From Linanthus parryae (taxonomy: Eukaryota > Streptophyta > Magnoliopsida > Ericales > Polemoniaceae): 64,000 bases of DNA. The stretch lies in contig JALGPY010000071.1 of NCBI GenBank assembly GCA_023055425.1, positions 1 through 64,000 of the forward strand, in the 5' to 3' direction. Position 1 is the stretch's first letter. The number at the start of each line of letters is the position of its first letter. Both the position numbers and the translations under genes were made by a program. Positions 24,516-37,433 of this stretch are shown in pieces. Under the pieces are notes generated by a model. The model ran no database searches. It had not been told where the DNA came from and saw only the letters and a list, made by a program, of their open reading frames with translations.

Positions 24516-26089
24516 TACAAAAGACAAAAACCACCCCTTGAGTATGGGTGATATACAAAAACACCCATAGTGTTCGGGGATACACAAAAATCACCCCTGT
24601 TAACGTCGGACGTTAGACAAATACCACCCTTCTGTTACAATCAGTTAGTATAGGGGTGTAATATGACCTTTTTAATGACTATTTTGCCCCTAGTTGTATT
24701 TTTGTATTTATTGTGGTTTATGTTGTTGGTGTTCTTCATCACCACCACATTAACCACCAACACACCACAAGAAACACCAACACCAACACCACCAGACACA
24801 TCAACACCACCAGAAACACAACCGAATGCCCACCGACACCACCACAAAATCAAAAAAAAAAAACAAAAATATAAAATCAGGACCACAACAACGAACACAA
24901 CAACAGCAGCAACAACAATTTTATTTAGTAGAAATTGTGAATATCATCTATTCACAGCAACACCAACAACTGTGAATAGAAAAAAAAAATATATCCTTCA
25001 CAAGTAAACATCTCCACCAATTTCTGTTCTATCCCTGATCTGATTGACACCCAGAAATCAAGAAACGGTGACGGCAGAGCAACATTGGAAGAGTCATATT
25101 TCAGTAGAAAAAAACATAAATTTTCAACTTGAAACCAACCAGATCTCAGACTTAAGAAACACCCACAAATCAATTTCTCAGTTGCAGAAGTCCTAGACAG
25201 AGACAATTGAGAGATAGAGAGTACCATCTTGAACTTGTCCAACGACAACGGAAAGAAGGAGGAGAAGACAGAGGGAGACCCATCTGGTTGTAACTGAGTT
25301 CCGAGTCATTTTAGCAGCAGAAGCCCTAATTTTTATTATCTCTTTCACTCCAGTTGCTTTCACGAGAAGCAGAGCACTCTGTTATTGCAGGAGGTCATTG
25401 GCGACTTCTTCTTCTTCCCTCTCCTCCATCCAGCCCAATTTCCGGAACCTGCTTGATTCGTCGGTTGTGGATGACGAAGACGATGGGGAAGGGTTTTGGT
25501 GGTGGTGGGAGTTAATAGACGGTGAGACGGTTCGACCCATTTTCGACGACCGGCGGCGAAGTATCGTGTTTCTGACTTCTTCATCTCCTTCCGAACCCCA
25601 AACAACCTAAGCCGCCGCAGTCGCCGCCATCGGCGTCCGATTCAACCGACAACCCTATTCCGCCGCCTCCATATTCTCTCTCGCACCCAAGAATGAATCT
25701 GATGTGAAAAATGATGTTTCCGAGGAGGAGCTTCGGGGATTTGTTGCCGAAATCCAACATCACCACGAATTTGGTGGCGGCGGTAATCGATCCGTCGATG
25801 GTGGTGGAGGAAGAGAGAGAGAGAGAGGGGGAAGGGAGGGCGTCGATGGTGGTGGAGGCAGAGAGAGAGAGGAGGAAAGAGAAATGAGGCAGTTAGGTTA
25901 AAGTGGGGGAGAAAGTAGAAAAAACATATATTTATAGTGTGGCATTTTTTGCCAAAACGAGGGTAAATATGTCTTCTTACCCTTCTGTTAGTGTGCCGTT
26001 AGTGACAGGGGTGGTCTTCGTATATCCCCGAACACGAGGGGTTTTTTTTGTATATACCCCATACTCGAGGAGTGGTTTTTGTCTTTTAC
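24516..26089. mobile_element. MULE-like non-autonomous element with gene-like interior
   Basis: Long imperfect terminal inverted repeats: ACAAAAGACAAAAACCACCCC on the left and GGAGTGGTTTTTGTCTTTTAC on the right. They extend about 100-150 bp (GTGTTCGGGGATA and TTCTGTTA also match). The end resembles that of the MULE at 46414. The middle (about 25250-25900) is GC-richer, with a readable stretch MATSSSSLSSIQPNFRNLLD at 25398 and proline/alanine-rich coding-like frames, so it may hold a captured gene 5' end. I do not recognise the source. No clean target duplication was found. Confidence 0.6.
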
Positions 26090-26564
26090 AATAACGAAAA
26101 ATGTTTAAGTGCTCTTTCAAGTTTTAATATTGTCTTGATAAATGTTTTGGGCGCCCTGCCCGTGTCTCACCCTCTCCTCTGTCCTTCACACCTTGGTGGT
26201 TTTGAAAGTCATCTTCAAGTCTCATGGAATAAATTCCCACTCTCTCTCTCTCACCACACGGAGATCAATCCAATACTCAGACACCATTAGCAGACCCTCT
26301 CATAGTCTCATGACCACCTCAATCACCATTAAACGATACCGACCCTACCCAAAACAAAATACCTACCGCACTACTTAACAACCATTACTATGCGGCAGCC
26401 CCGGAACACAGAATTACCGTCGGCCTTGCTACGCCCGCAAACGCGCACCTCCTTCACCCACCATCTAGACCCACCCATCGCCAGAAAGGACGACACCTAA
26501 TCCCATATCAACAGTTGCTGGCCTCATCGATCTCTCTCCTCCGTTGGAAAAACACCTCACAACC

Positions 26565-26887
26565 TGTCATGAACCTGATCTACGAAGGGTAAAATGGTCA
26601 AATTACCAGGACAACTCAGCACCACATCAGAAAACACCATCCAATCCAGACGAGCCACGTGGCACTTCAGTCCTGCAATTATAACGGAATTGTAACAGAA
26701 AGTTGTTACACTTTGGCGCTAAAATCTTGTACAAGTAGTGTCATTTCCGTGTAATGAGTATCAATCAAGTAATAACAGTTCTTTCTGTTCTTTCTCTCTC
26801 CATTTCTCTTCAATTTCTGTTTCTTCTCTCCTTCCTAAACCCAGTTCCGCCATTAACAGAGCTCAAGCTCTGCTCTGAACCATAACA
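26565..26887 (+). repeat. Gypsy 5' LTR
   Basis: 323 bp, TG...CA, equal in length to the 3' LTR at 40014-40336. It differs from it at about five sites, including a two-base change near the end. Confidence 0.92.
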
Positions 26888-26889
26888 TT

Positions 26890-26902
26890 TGGTATAAGAG
26901 CC
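26890..26902 (+). promoter_or_regulatory. Gypsy primer-binding site
   Basis: TGGTATAAGAGCC, one mismatch from the initiator Met tRNA site TGGTATCAGAGCC. It starts two bases after the LTR. Confidence 0.8.
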
Positions 26903-26934
26903 TGGTTCTTCAAACACAAATTCACGCAATACGG

Positions 26935-28993
26935 ATGGTTCAGACCAAATCCATGGCGGAATCAGCTCGAATTACCACTCTCGAAGGAGAGATTTACAGA
27001 ATTTCACAGAATCAAGAAACCAACTCTGCAATTGTCCAAAACCTAGAAGATAAAATGGAGATCACCATACTCCAATTGCAGAATCTAAACAGACAAAATG
27101 AGAGCATTGATGCACAATTCAAAGGACTTCTATCTGCGTTTCAATCAATTGAGGCAAAATTATTCAAAGAGAAGGTGTTACCAGTTCATGAAGAAGAAGA
27201 AACACCAGGAGTTAGGTCTGTGGAAGATCTCAGGAGAAGTCACTCTAGAACTCCATTGTTAAACAAAGAAGGCAATCCTGGGAATCTGCAAGAAAGCAAA
27301 ACCAATGTCAAGATCCCACAAGAAGGTAACAAGAACCACAAAGATGCAGAAAATACAGGGAGAAGTCATTCTTAACGCACGAACAGATCCTTTTCTGCTC
27401 AAGCCAAAAATTGATTTCCCGAAATTCAATGGCAGCAATCACTTGGGATGGATCAAGAGTGCTAACAGGTATTTCCATATTCACAACATGAATGATCTCC
27501 AGAAAATTATTATTGCTACCTTGAATTTTGAAGATGAAGCACAACAATGGTGTGAAGGAGAGTTTGAAACCCTAGAGGGCATGTCTTGGATGGACTTCTT
27601 GGAATTAATAAGTGATAGATTCTGTGAAGAAGGACAAGAAAATGTGATATGTGAGTTCAAAAGATTAATGCAAACAACTACTGTGAAAGACTATCAAGCC
27701 AAGTTTGAAGCACTCAAACCAAGAGTAATGGCCATATTCAAAGCTCCAGAAAAATATTTTGTGCAATGTTACATGAGTGGGTTAAAAGATGAAATAAGAG
27801 CAGCTGTGAAACTCCAATTTCCTCAAACCATGAATCAAGTCAGAGCCATGACAAGGCTGCAAGAACAGAACATACAGTTTCTTAAAATTTCAATGAAGGA
27901 GGAATTATCATCAAGCAAAGGATCATACAACAATTACAAGAAGTACTCAGAAAAATGGTCAGACAACAACTACAAGGATAGTTTACACTTCTCCAAAACA
28001 CTCCCTGTCAAAAGAATCACAAATGAAGAAATGCAAGAAAGAAGAAGGAAAGGGTTATGTTACTACTGTGATGAGAAGTTCTTCCCAGGACACAAATGCC
28101 AAACTAGACAACTCTATATGATACATGGCACAGAAGATGAAAATGGTACAGAATCAGAAGAGGAAGAGGGAGTTACAGAAGTTCAAGAAGAAAATATAGA
28201 AGTTTCAATGCATGAAATGTCTGGAAATGTTAGTCACCAGACCTTGAGACTTACTGGTACTGTTTGTGGCTACTCAATCACACTACTAGTGGATACTGGT
28301 AGCACACACAATTTTTTGGATTACAACATAGCAAGGAGGGCTGGTCTACCAGTTACCTCTTCACAACCACTCAAGGTTATAGTAGCTGATGGCAGCACCA
28401 TCACTAGTGAGGGAATTTTTCATGAAGTACCCATCAAGGTAAAAGGTCACCAATTTGGAGTGGAAATGAGGCTACTCTCCCTAGGAGGTTGTGATGCTGT
28501 GTTGGGAGTTCAATGGCTAAAAGCTGTCAGCCCTTTCAAAATGGACCTCAATCACCTGCAACTAAGCTTTGAAACACAAGGACAGATGATCACACTACAA
28601 GGAGATCAGAGAACAACACAACCTGAAATTAAGAGCATGACAATGGCATTAATGTGCAAATACTGCAACAAGAATCCAAACACCATTATGGGGCAGTTAT
28701 TTACCATTGGGGTACCAAATCAAGAGCAGGAGTACATCACTCAATTACAACCCATTTTGCAGAAGTTTCCAGAATTCTTTGAGGAACCCAAGACATTTCC
28801 TCCTTCAAGGAAGCTAGACCATGCCATTACCCTAAAAGAAGGTACAAACCCTGTTTTCTTAATACCTTATAGATATCCTTTCCTGCAAAAGAATGAGATT
28901 GAGCAAGTAGTGTAAGAAATGTTGAAAGCAGAAATTATTAGACCTAGCAACAGCCCTTTTGCATCTCCTGTCCTACTAGTCAAAAGGAAGGAT
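26935..28993 (+). pseudogene. Gypsy gag-protease and start of RT (broken)
   Basis: A first frame opens MVQTKSMAESARITTLEGEI (26935-27375), then gag continues in another frame from 27305, so a frameshift lies between them. The second frame carries the gag core (GWIKSANRYFHIHN, QWCEGEF), a zinc knuckle (CYYCDEKFFPGHKC), the aspartic protease site LLVDTGSTHNF, and the beginning of RT (LDHAITLKEGTNP, PYRYPFLQKNEIE). A TAA at 28913-28915 interrupts it, and the Copia element cuts it at 28998/28999 after a KRKDG motif. Confidence 0.88.
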
Positions 28994-28998
28994 GGGAC

Positions 28999-30437
28999 TG
29001 TTGGGTTTTGACGTAGGTAACGCAGCGGAATAACAAAATTTAATCCTACTCAAAGCCCACCAAGGATCACAGGAAGAGACATCATAACATGATTAAGGAC
29101 ATAAAAGAAGTGTACCTTTTGATTTGTGAGATCACACGAAGAATGATGTCCTCGTCTCTACGGTTGATCCACGTCTAGAGGTGAGATCTAGATTCTTCCT
29201 TCACAACAAGTGCTAGCTTGAACCCGGAGGAAGAGGGATGAAGATCAAAGCAACAAAGCAACAAAGCACAAAGGAGGGGGCGGCCTCCTTTTTCCGTCGG
29301 GTAGAGGGGCGGACAGGGGCTAGGGTTTTGGCCCTAGCTCTTTGTCTTGCTCTCTCTTTTTCTCTCTCCCACTCTTTATGTGTTATGTCTAATAATAACT
29401 CATGTTGTGGGAGAAAGCTAGAGCCTACTTTATATACTCCAACAACTCCTTGTTGTTTCCATAAAAGAGTTTTCTTGTTCTAGTAGGACTAGAACTATTC
29501 CCTTCCTTGCAAGTTAGTCCTACTAAGTTTGCAAGGTGTTGCACAATGATCCTTCTACTAATTAATCCATATTAATTAATCCCAAATCTAGCTCTACTCT
29601 ATTTGACGTGTGACCCCATAGGTTTCTATATAGTTGGTAGTAACTATTACTAACATGGAGCGGTGTCTAGCAACACATCCATGCCACCCAACCAATAGAA
29701 ATAGTCAGTGATCCCGACAAACCTTTGTGCCCAATATGTCATATTGCATTATCCCTTTGTCTCCATATCCGGATTGGACACGAGACATAAATAGTCACAC
29801 TCGTATATCCAATCCATAGTTCCTCGATCCTGGGAATATGCTTATGCTTGCAGATAACATTAATATCTCTATATTAATTTATCTGAGTCTGGCCAGACAT
29901 TCAATAAGCCTCATCCCTCGAGTGGCCGTGGATATTTACCCCCATTATGTGGGAGGGACAAATCCTATCTACATCACTACGATCTCTAAGCTTGCTTCCT
30001 ATCACGCCCGATAGCCACCTTTATGATTACCGAGTTACGGTGTAACGTTTGATAACATCAAAGCGCAATATTTCACAACTAGAGTATCTAGTGACTTCAA
30101 GTCCAAGGATTGCAATAATATTAGCACTACGAAAAGCGATTGTGACTTCACATAATCTAATGTATCCTTTTCGTCGTGGGTCAATCCAGTATGCCATTAC
30201 TCCTAATACATACCCATATGTTAGACTTGATATCTCCATATCAATCTACCCATATACTAGTCTATATTTGATTGTCCTATTAATCAATATAATGGACTAG
30301 GGATATTTAAGATAAATAACACAATTTATCTAAGGACTTCATTATATTAAATATCGCCATAAATAATAAATGAATATTCTAGCCAAAACATTGTTCATAC
30401 TAAGTCTATGATTGCCTTTAGGGCATCTATTCCAACA
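28999..30437 (-). repeat. Copia 3' LTR
   Basis: 1439 bp. By eye it differs from the other LTR at about 29 positions, about 2 percent, clustered in the first 450 bp. A purine-rich tract (AAGTGGGAGAC on the minus strand, 30438-30448) abuts it. Confidence 0.93.
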
Positions 30438-30451
30438 GTCTCCCACTTGCA

Positions 30452-33400
30452 CTAGAGCCAATCTGGCGCATCTCGTATGCCTATAGATCTGGCGTTCCCT
30501 TCATGCTTTCGCTGCGCAAGAGGTTTCGTGAGCGGATCTGACACGTTGTCATCTGTCGGAATCTTGCATATCTTCACATCTCCTCGATCGATCATATCAC
30601 GAATAAGATGGAATCTCCTAAGTACATGCTTTGACTTTTGGTGCGATCTTGGTTCCTTCGCCTGTGCGATTGCCCCAGTGTTGTCACAGTACAACTCTAC
30701 GGGATCCACTATGCTAGGGACCACACCGAGCTCAGTGATAAACTTCTTTATCCATACTGCCTCTTTTGCTGCTTCCGCAACAGCAATGTACTCAGCTTCT
30801 GTTGTAGAATCAGCAACTGTGCCTTGCTTGGAACTCTTCCAGCTCACAGCTCCTCCATTCAGGCAAAACACGTATCTAGACTGCGATCTGTAATCATCCT
30901 TGTCGGTTTGGAAGCTTGCATCAGTGTAACCCTTTACACTTAGCTCTTCCATTCCTCCAAATATCAAGAATACATCCTTAGTTCTTCTCAAGTACTTTAG
31001 GATGTTCTTGACAGCAATTCAGTGACTCTCACCCGGATTGGACTGGTATCTGCTCACCATACTCAACGCGTATGATACGTCTGGTCTAGTACATAGCATG
31101 GCGTACATGATGGATCCTATGGCCGAAGCATAGGGTATCCTGCTCATGCGGTCCTTCTCCATCTCATTGGAGGGACAGTCATTCTTGGAAAGAGTGACTC
31201 CATGTGACATGGGCAAGAATCCCTTCTTGGAATCTTGCATGTTGAACCTCTTCAACACCTTGTCAATATATGTACTCTGACTTAGGCCAAGCAACCTTTT
31301 AGATCTATCTCTATAGATCTTTATACCCAGTATATAGGCTGCGTCTCCTAAGTCTTTCCTCGCAAAGCACTTTCCTAGCCAATCTTTAACAGATTGCAGA
31401 GTAGGAATATCATTGCCAATGATTAGTATGTCATCCACATACAAGACCAGAAATACTATAGAGCTCCCACTAACCTTCTTGTAAACACAAGGCTCATCTT
31501 CGTTCTTGATGAAGCCAAACTCTTTGACCGCGTCATCAAAACGTCGATTCCAGCTCCTAGAAGCTTGCTTTAATCCATAAACGGACCTTTGTAGCTTACA
31601 GACTTTATTGGCATTCTCTGGATCCTCAAAACCCTCTGGTTGTGTCATGTACACATCCTCAAGGAGGTTCCCATAAAGGAACGCTGTTTTGACATCCATT
31701 TGCCAAATCTCATAGTCGTAGTATGCTGCAATAGCAAGTAAGATTCGAATGGATTTAGTCATGGCGACTGGTGAAAATGTCTCATCATAGTCAATACCAT
31801 GAATCTGTCTATAACCTTTGGCCACCAATCGCCCCTTATAGGCAACTACCTTGCCATCCATGTCGGTCTTCTTCTTGAAGACCCACTTGCACCCTATGGG
31901 TCGAGCCCCTTCGGGTGGTTCCACCAAAGTCCATACTTTGTTGGTGTACATGGAATCCATTTCGGATCTCATGGCTTCTAGCCACTTCTTAGAGTCTGGG
32001 CCACTCATGGCTTCTCCATAGTTTGCAGGCTCATCTTCCATGAGTGGTACGTTATCGGGCTCAGTCACGAGAAGTCCATACCTCTCTGGCTCATGACGCA
32101 CTCTTCCTGATCTACGGAGTTCCTGTGTTACCTGAACAGGTTCTTCCACAACCTCTTGTGGTTCCTATTCATGTTCCATTATTGGCTCAGTGGTTTGTGG
32201 TTCATGAATTTTTTCAAGTTCTACAACCCTCCCACTTGCTTCTTTAGAGACTAGTTCTCTTTCTAGAAACACGCCGGTCCGAGCAACAAACACTTTGTTC
32301 TCGGTAGGGTTATAGAAGTAATATCCTTTAGTCTCTTTAGGATATCCCACAAACTTACACTTATCCGCTTTAGGCCCGAGCTTGTCTGTTTGTAAACGCT
32401 TTACATAGACGTCGCAGCCCCAAATCTTCATAAACGACACTATGGGACGCTTCCCAGTCCATATCTCATATGGCGTCTTCATGACTGATTTGGATGGAAC
32501 ACGGTTAATGGTAAAAGCTGCCGTCATTAGAGCATATCCCCAAAAGGATATCGGAAGATCTGTTTGAGACATCATAGATCGCACCATATCTAATAGAGTG
32601 CGATTCCTCCTCTCAGATACACCATTCCATTGTGGTGTTCCGGGTGGAGTGAGCTGGGATACTATCCCACACTCTCTAAGATACTCATCAAACTCTTGGC
32701 TTAAGTATTCTCCTCCACGATCCGATCGTAGAGCTTTAATACTCTTGCCAAGTTGCTTCTCTACTTCACTCTTGAATTCTGTGAACAATTCAAAGGATTC
32801 GGATTTGACCTTCATAAGGTATACAAATCCATATCTACTGAAATCATCAGTAAATGTGATGAAGTAGGTATAACCACCTCTGGCAGGCGTGGGGAATGGT
32901 CCGCATACATCAGTATGTATGAGTGCCAATAACTCACTAGTCCGTTCGCCTTTCTTATTGAAAGGGGACTTTGTCATTTTTCCCAATAAACAAGATTATG
33001 TCTCATATGATTCCAAATCAAATGAGTCTAGAAGTCCATCCTTATGGAGTCTAGATATGCGTTTCTCATTTATATGGCCTAAACGACAGTGCCATAGATA
33101 TGTAGGATTTAAATCATTAGTTTTAATCCTTTTAGTATTTATGTTATAGATTGGATTATTTAGATCAAGGATATACAATCCATTAGACAAATGCGCACTA
33201 CAATAGTGCATACTATCAAAATAAATGGAGCAACACTTGTCCTTTATTGAAATAAAAAAACCTTTCTCGTCCAAACAAGAAACGAAAATAATGTTTCTGC
33301 TCATAGCAGGCACATAAAAGCAATTGTCTAATTCTAAAATAAGTTCAGAAGGCAAAGATAGCTCATAAACGCCTACAGCTAATGCAGCAACCTTTGCTCC

Positions 33401-34384
33401 ATTCCCGACGCGCAAGTCTATCTCCCCTTTTCGCAATCTCCTACTTCTTTTCAAATCCCGCACATTACGACAAATGTGAGAACCACATCCGGTATCTAAT
33501 ACCCAGGATGATGAAATAGAAAGATTGACGTCTATAACATAAATACCTGGTGGTGGTGGAATCACTATTCCAAGCTTCTTATCCTCCAGATATTTAGGGC
33601 AATTCCTCCTCCAGTGACCCGGCTGGCTGCAGTAGTGACATTCACCTTTAGTCACACCTCCACTAGGCTTTAGGGCATCCTTGGATTTCGCAACTTTCTT
33701 GCGTTTTCCTTTTGAAGTAGATGCAACTGACTTGCCCTTCTTCTTGTGTACCATCATTATGGCCTTGCCCTTGCCTTTATTGATGCTTTGCTCAGCTGTC
33801 TTTAGCATGTTCAATCGGTCTGGCAAAGACTTATTGATCTCATTCATATTATAGTTCATAATGAACTGATTATAACTGTCAGGCAACGATTGCAAGACGA
33901 GATCAGTCGCCAAGTCCTGGCCGAGTGGGAACCCCAGTCTCTCAAGGTTCTCTATGTACCCGATCATTCGGAGTACATGAGGGCCTACTGGATTCCCCTC
34001 TGCAAGACTACTTTTGAACAACGCTTTAGACACCTCATAGCGCTCATGCCTTGCCTGTTCCTGAAACAATTGTTTCAAGTGTCTGATCATATCATAGGCT
34101 TCCATGTTCTCGTGTTGCTTCTGAAGCTCACCAGTCATGGTGCAAGGCATGAGGCAAGTCACGTCATTAGAATCATCAATATGTTTCTGACGTGCCCTTA
34201 CTTCCGCTAGTAGAGACTCATCTTGTGGTGGGTCTGGAATTGGAGTGTCCAAGACGTACAACTTCTTTTCTTGCTTGAGGACAATCCTCAAGTTTCTGTA
34301 CCAGTCAAGGAAATTTGTTCCAGACAATTTATCCTTCTCAAGGACAGATCGTAGGGATGAACTCGATGCGTTGTTGTTTGCCAT
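30452..34384 (-). pseudogene. Copia gag-pol polyprotein with three in-frame stops
   Basis: One continuous frame except for stops. Gag starts MANNNASSSSLRSVLEKDKL at 34384 and has a zinc knuckle CHYCSQPGHWRRNC. Protease is WVLDTGCGSHIC, and the pre-integrase motif is LWHCRLGHIN. Integrase core has HTDVCGPF, DDFSRYG and NGVSERRNRTL. RT has GCKWVFKKK, LYGLKQASRSW and catalytic YVDDIL. RNase H has GYTDASF, STTEAEYIA and YCDNTGAI. Stops lie at about 32993 (TAA), 32162 (TAG) and 31016 (TGA where Trp is usual in GESHW). Otherwise domains and catalytic residues look intact, so it died recently. Confidence 0.92.
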
Positions 34385-35990
34385 TTGGAATTCTACAAAA
34401 CGAGAAATATGAAATTTAGTATTTTGAACAATTTAACTATATTTAACAATGGCTAGATCATTAAACATAGCTCCCACTATTTTTCTCGGATTAATAGCCC
34501 TCACTATTAAAGCGAAAAATATCTTTATACTTTCTAGTGGGTCCAAGATCCCTTTTTCACTTCTTCTTGAGCTTGCTTTGGCAAGTCACCCAAGAATTGG
34601 TTATTTAGGTAGGAACCATTCCAATTGCATCCCATGCAACTCTTGGTCCAATTAGGTGAATAAATTTCTTTTATTCTTTATCCAATTGGATAACTCCTAA
34701 TTGTCATGCCTCCAAGCTCATCAATCCAACTGACTCTTGCCTAGTTGCGTCCAACCTCTTGCTTTCAACATACACGCATTACTAGCTTGCGTCGTCCGCA
34801 ACACATCATGAAAAATTAAAATCGCCTTGCTTTGGCAAGCCCGAATTTTAATAGGCCATGATCATGAAGGGTGTTTTGGCAAGAGAAGGCAAAACGCAAT
34901 ATTTAATTGAGGGATTTCATTTAATTTGTTTGGTTGATCTTTATCAACATGGTCTACTTATTTGGATTGGGCCATCCACAATAAAAGACCAACCTTGTTT
35001 ATTATTATCTTGTTATCGTTTTGCTTGTAGCGCCATACACACAAAATAAATAACAAGGCATGAATAATAAACTTCCACAAAATAAAAAAAACGTGGCATG
35101 GATATGGCCTCTAGACTAATGATATTACCAAGCCAATGATAATATCTTATTGCCCTAAAGTGCCGAGCTCATCTCCATGTGCTCCACCATAGCTGCGCGC
35201 CTAGGGATGTCTTTTGGCTCCTTTGGTTCTCCGGTCTTCTTCTCCATGTTCTTGGCTATCATCAAAGTATTTCTAATTCTAGCCTAACATCTAGAATAAA
35301 TAAATAACAAAAGCCTCACATGTCGAGGAGAAAAAGAACGACTCGCAGGCCGTAAAACTTAATTAATTATTACATTAATTTGATCAGCTCGCAGGCCGTA
35401 AACCAAACCACAAAACAATAAACATCCACAATCCTAGGCCATATCCATCCACCATGCAATAAAGCACATAATACAGTTAAAACCAATTTTAACGCGCTTG
35501 TTTAATTTTAATGAAATTGGGTAACTAGGGTTTCACAACGGTCCAAAGGGTCCAAGCCAACAAGTGGCCCGAACCCTAGGACCACCGCAGGCCTAGGGAG
35601 CCGCGGCCTTGCTTGGCGCGCAAGGGAGGGGCGGGCGGCTAGGGTTTCGGCCCTAGTCCCCTTCCTCCTTCCTTGTTGCCCAAGCAAGGTTGTTTCCATA
35701 TGGATTTATTTCCATAATTTTGTTTCCATAATTGAAAACCCCTTTTCAATCATGTGCCCATGAACCCTAATTTTTTTAAGAACCCAATTATTCACATCCT
35801 ATGTGATTAAACTCACCAATTCTAACATCCAATGTTAAATTGGGTCTTGTTTGATTGAATCAAATTCAATATTGCATCTACTATGCCAATTTTTCAGTTT
35901 TCGCGTAATAAACAATAATACGGTGTATGAACTGAAATCGTAAACACATAATATCATGTTATGCTCTACGACCTGTGGCTCTGATACCAC
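34385..35990 (-). other. Copia 5' untranslated leader
   Basis: About 1.6 kb between primer-binding site and gag start, without coding signal. Parts of it recur, in plus orientation, at 43495-44220 upstream of a gag fragment. Confidence 0.8.
35976..35989 (-). promoter_or_regulatory. Copia primer-binding site
   Basis: On the minus strand TGGTATCAGAGCCA, complementary to initiator Met tRNA, one base inside the 5' LTR. Confidence 0.88.
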
Positions 35991-37428
35991 TGTTGGGTTT
36001 TGACGTAGGTAACGCAGCGGAATAACAAAATTAATCCTACTCAAAGCCCACCAAGGATCACAGGAAGAGACATCATAACATGATTAAGGACATAGAAGAT
36101 GTGTACCTTTTAATTTGTGAGATCACACGAAGAATGATGTCCTCGTCTCTACGGTTGATCCACGTCTAAAGGTGAGATCTAGATTCTTCCTTCACAACAA
36201 GTGCTAGCTTGAACCCGGAGGAAGAGGGATGAAGATCAAAGCAACAAAGCAAAAAAGCACAGAGGGAGGGGCGGCCTCCTCTTTGCCGTTGGGTAGAGGG
36301 GCGGACGGGGCTAGGGTTTCGGCCCTAGCTCTTGTCTTGCTCACTCTTTTGCTCTCTCCCACTCTTTATGTGTTATGTCTAATAATAACTCATGTTGTGG
36401 GAAGGAAGCTAGAGCCTCCTTTATATACTCCAACAACTCCTTGTTGTTTCCATAAAAGAGTTTTCTTGTTCTAGTAGGACTAGAACTATTCCCTTCCTTG
36501 CAAGTTAGTCCTACTAAGTTTGCAAGGTGTTGCACAATGATCCTTCTACTAATTAATCCATATTAATTAATCCCAAATCTAGCTCTACTCTATTTGACGT
36601 GTGACCCCATAGGTTTCTATATAGTTGGTAGTAACTATTACTAACATGGAGCGGTGTCTAGCAACACATCCATGCCACCCAACCAATAGAAATAGTCAGT
36701 GATCCCGACAAACCTTTGTGCCCAATATGTCATATTGCATTATCCCTTTGTCTCCATATCCGGATTGGACACGAGACATAAATAGTCACACTCGTATATC
36801 CAATCCATAGTTCCTCGATCCTAGGAATATGCTTATGCTTGCAGATAACACTAATATCTATATATTAATTTATCTGAGTCTGGCCAGACATTCAATAAGC
36901 CTCATCCCTCGAGTGGCCGTGGATATTTACCCCCATTATGTGGGAGGGACAAATCCTATCTACATCACTACGATCTCTAAGCTTGCTTCCTATCACGCCC
37001 GATAGCCACCTTTATGATTACCCAGTTACGGTGTAACGTTTGATAACATCAAAGCGCAATATTTCACAACTAGAGTATCTAGTGACTTCAAGTCCAAGGA
37101 TTGCAATAATATTAGCACTACGAAAAGCGATTGTGACTTCACATAATCTAATGTATCCTTTTCGTCGTGGGTCAATCCAGTATGCCATTACTCCTAATGC
37201 ATACCCATATGTTAGACTTGATATCTCCATATCAATCTACCCATATACTAGTCTATATTTGATCGTCCTATTAATCAATATAATGGACTAGGGACATTTA
37301 AGATAAATAACACAATTTATCTAAGGACTTCATTATATTAAATATCTCCATAAATAAGAAATGAATATTCTAGCCAAAACATTGTTCATACTAAGTCTAT
37401 GATTGCCTCTAGGGCATCTATTCCAACA
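35991..37428 (-). repeat. Copia 5' LTR
   Basis: 1438 bp, partner of 28999-30437. It should hold the promoter of the element. Confidence 0.93.
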
Positions 37429-37433
37429 GGGAC

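Larger units (their letters stand above)
28999..37428 (-). mobile_element. Complete Copia retrotransposon inside the Gypsy element
   Basis: 8430 bp, minus orientation, with 1439- and 1438-bp LTRs (TGTTGG...CCAACA) and a perfect 5-bp duplication GGGAC at 28994-28998 and 37429-37433. The RT reading on the two sides (KDG and [13 protein letters not shown]) becomes continuous if the insert is ignored, confirming that it disrupted the Gypsy pol gene. Size and LTR length suit the Tork/Angela side of Copia, which is a tentative assignment. Confidence 0.95.

Noticed and set aside
30477..32247. Plus-strand ORFs within the Copia element
   Set aside because: Antisense shadows of pol.
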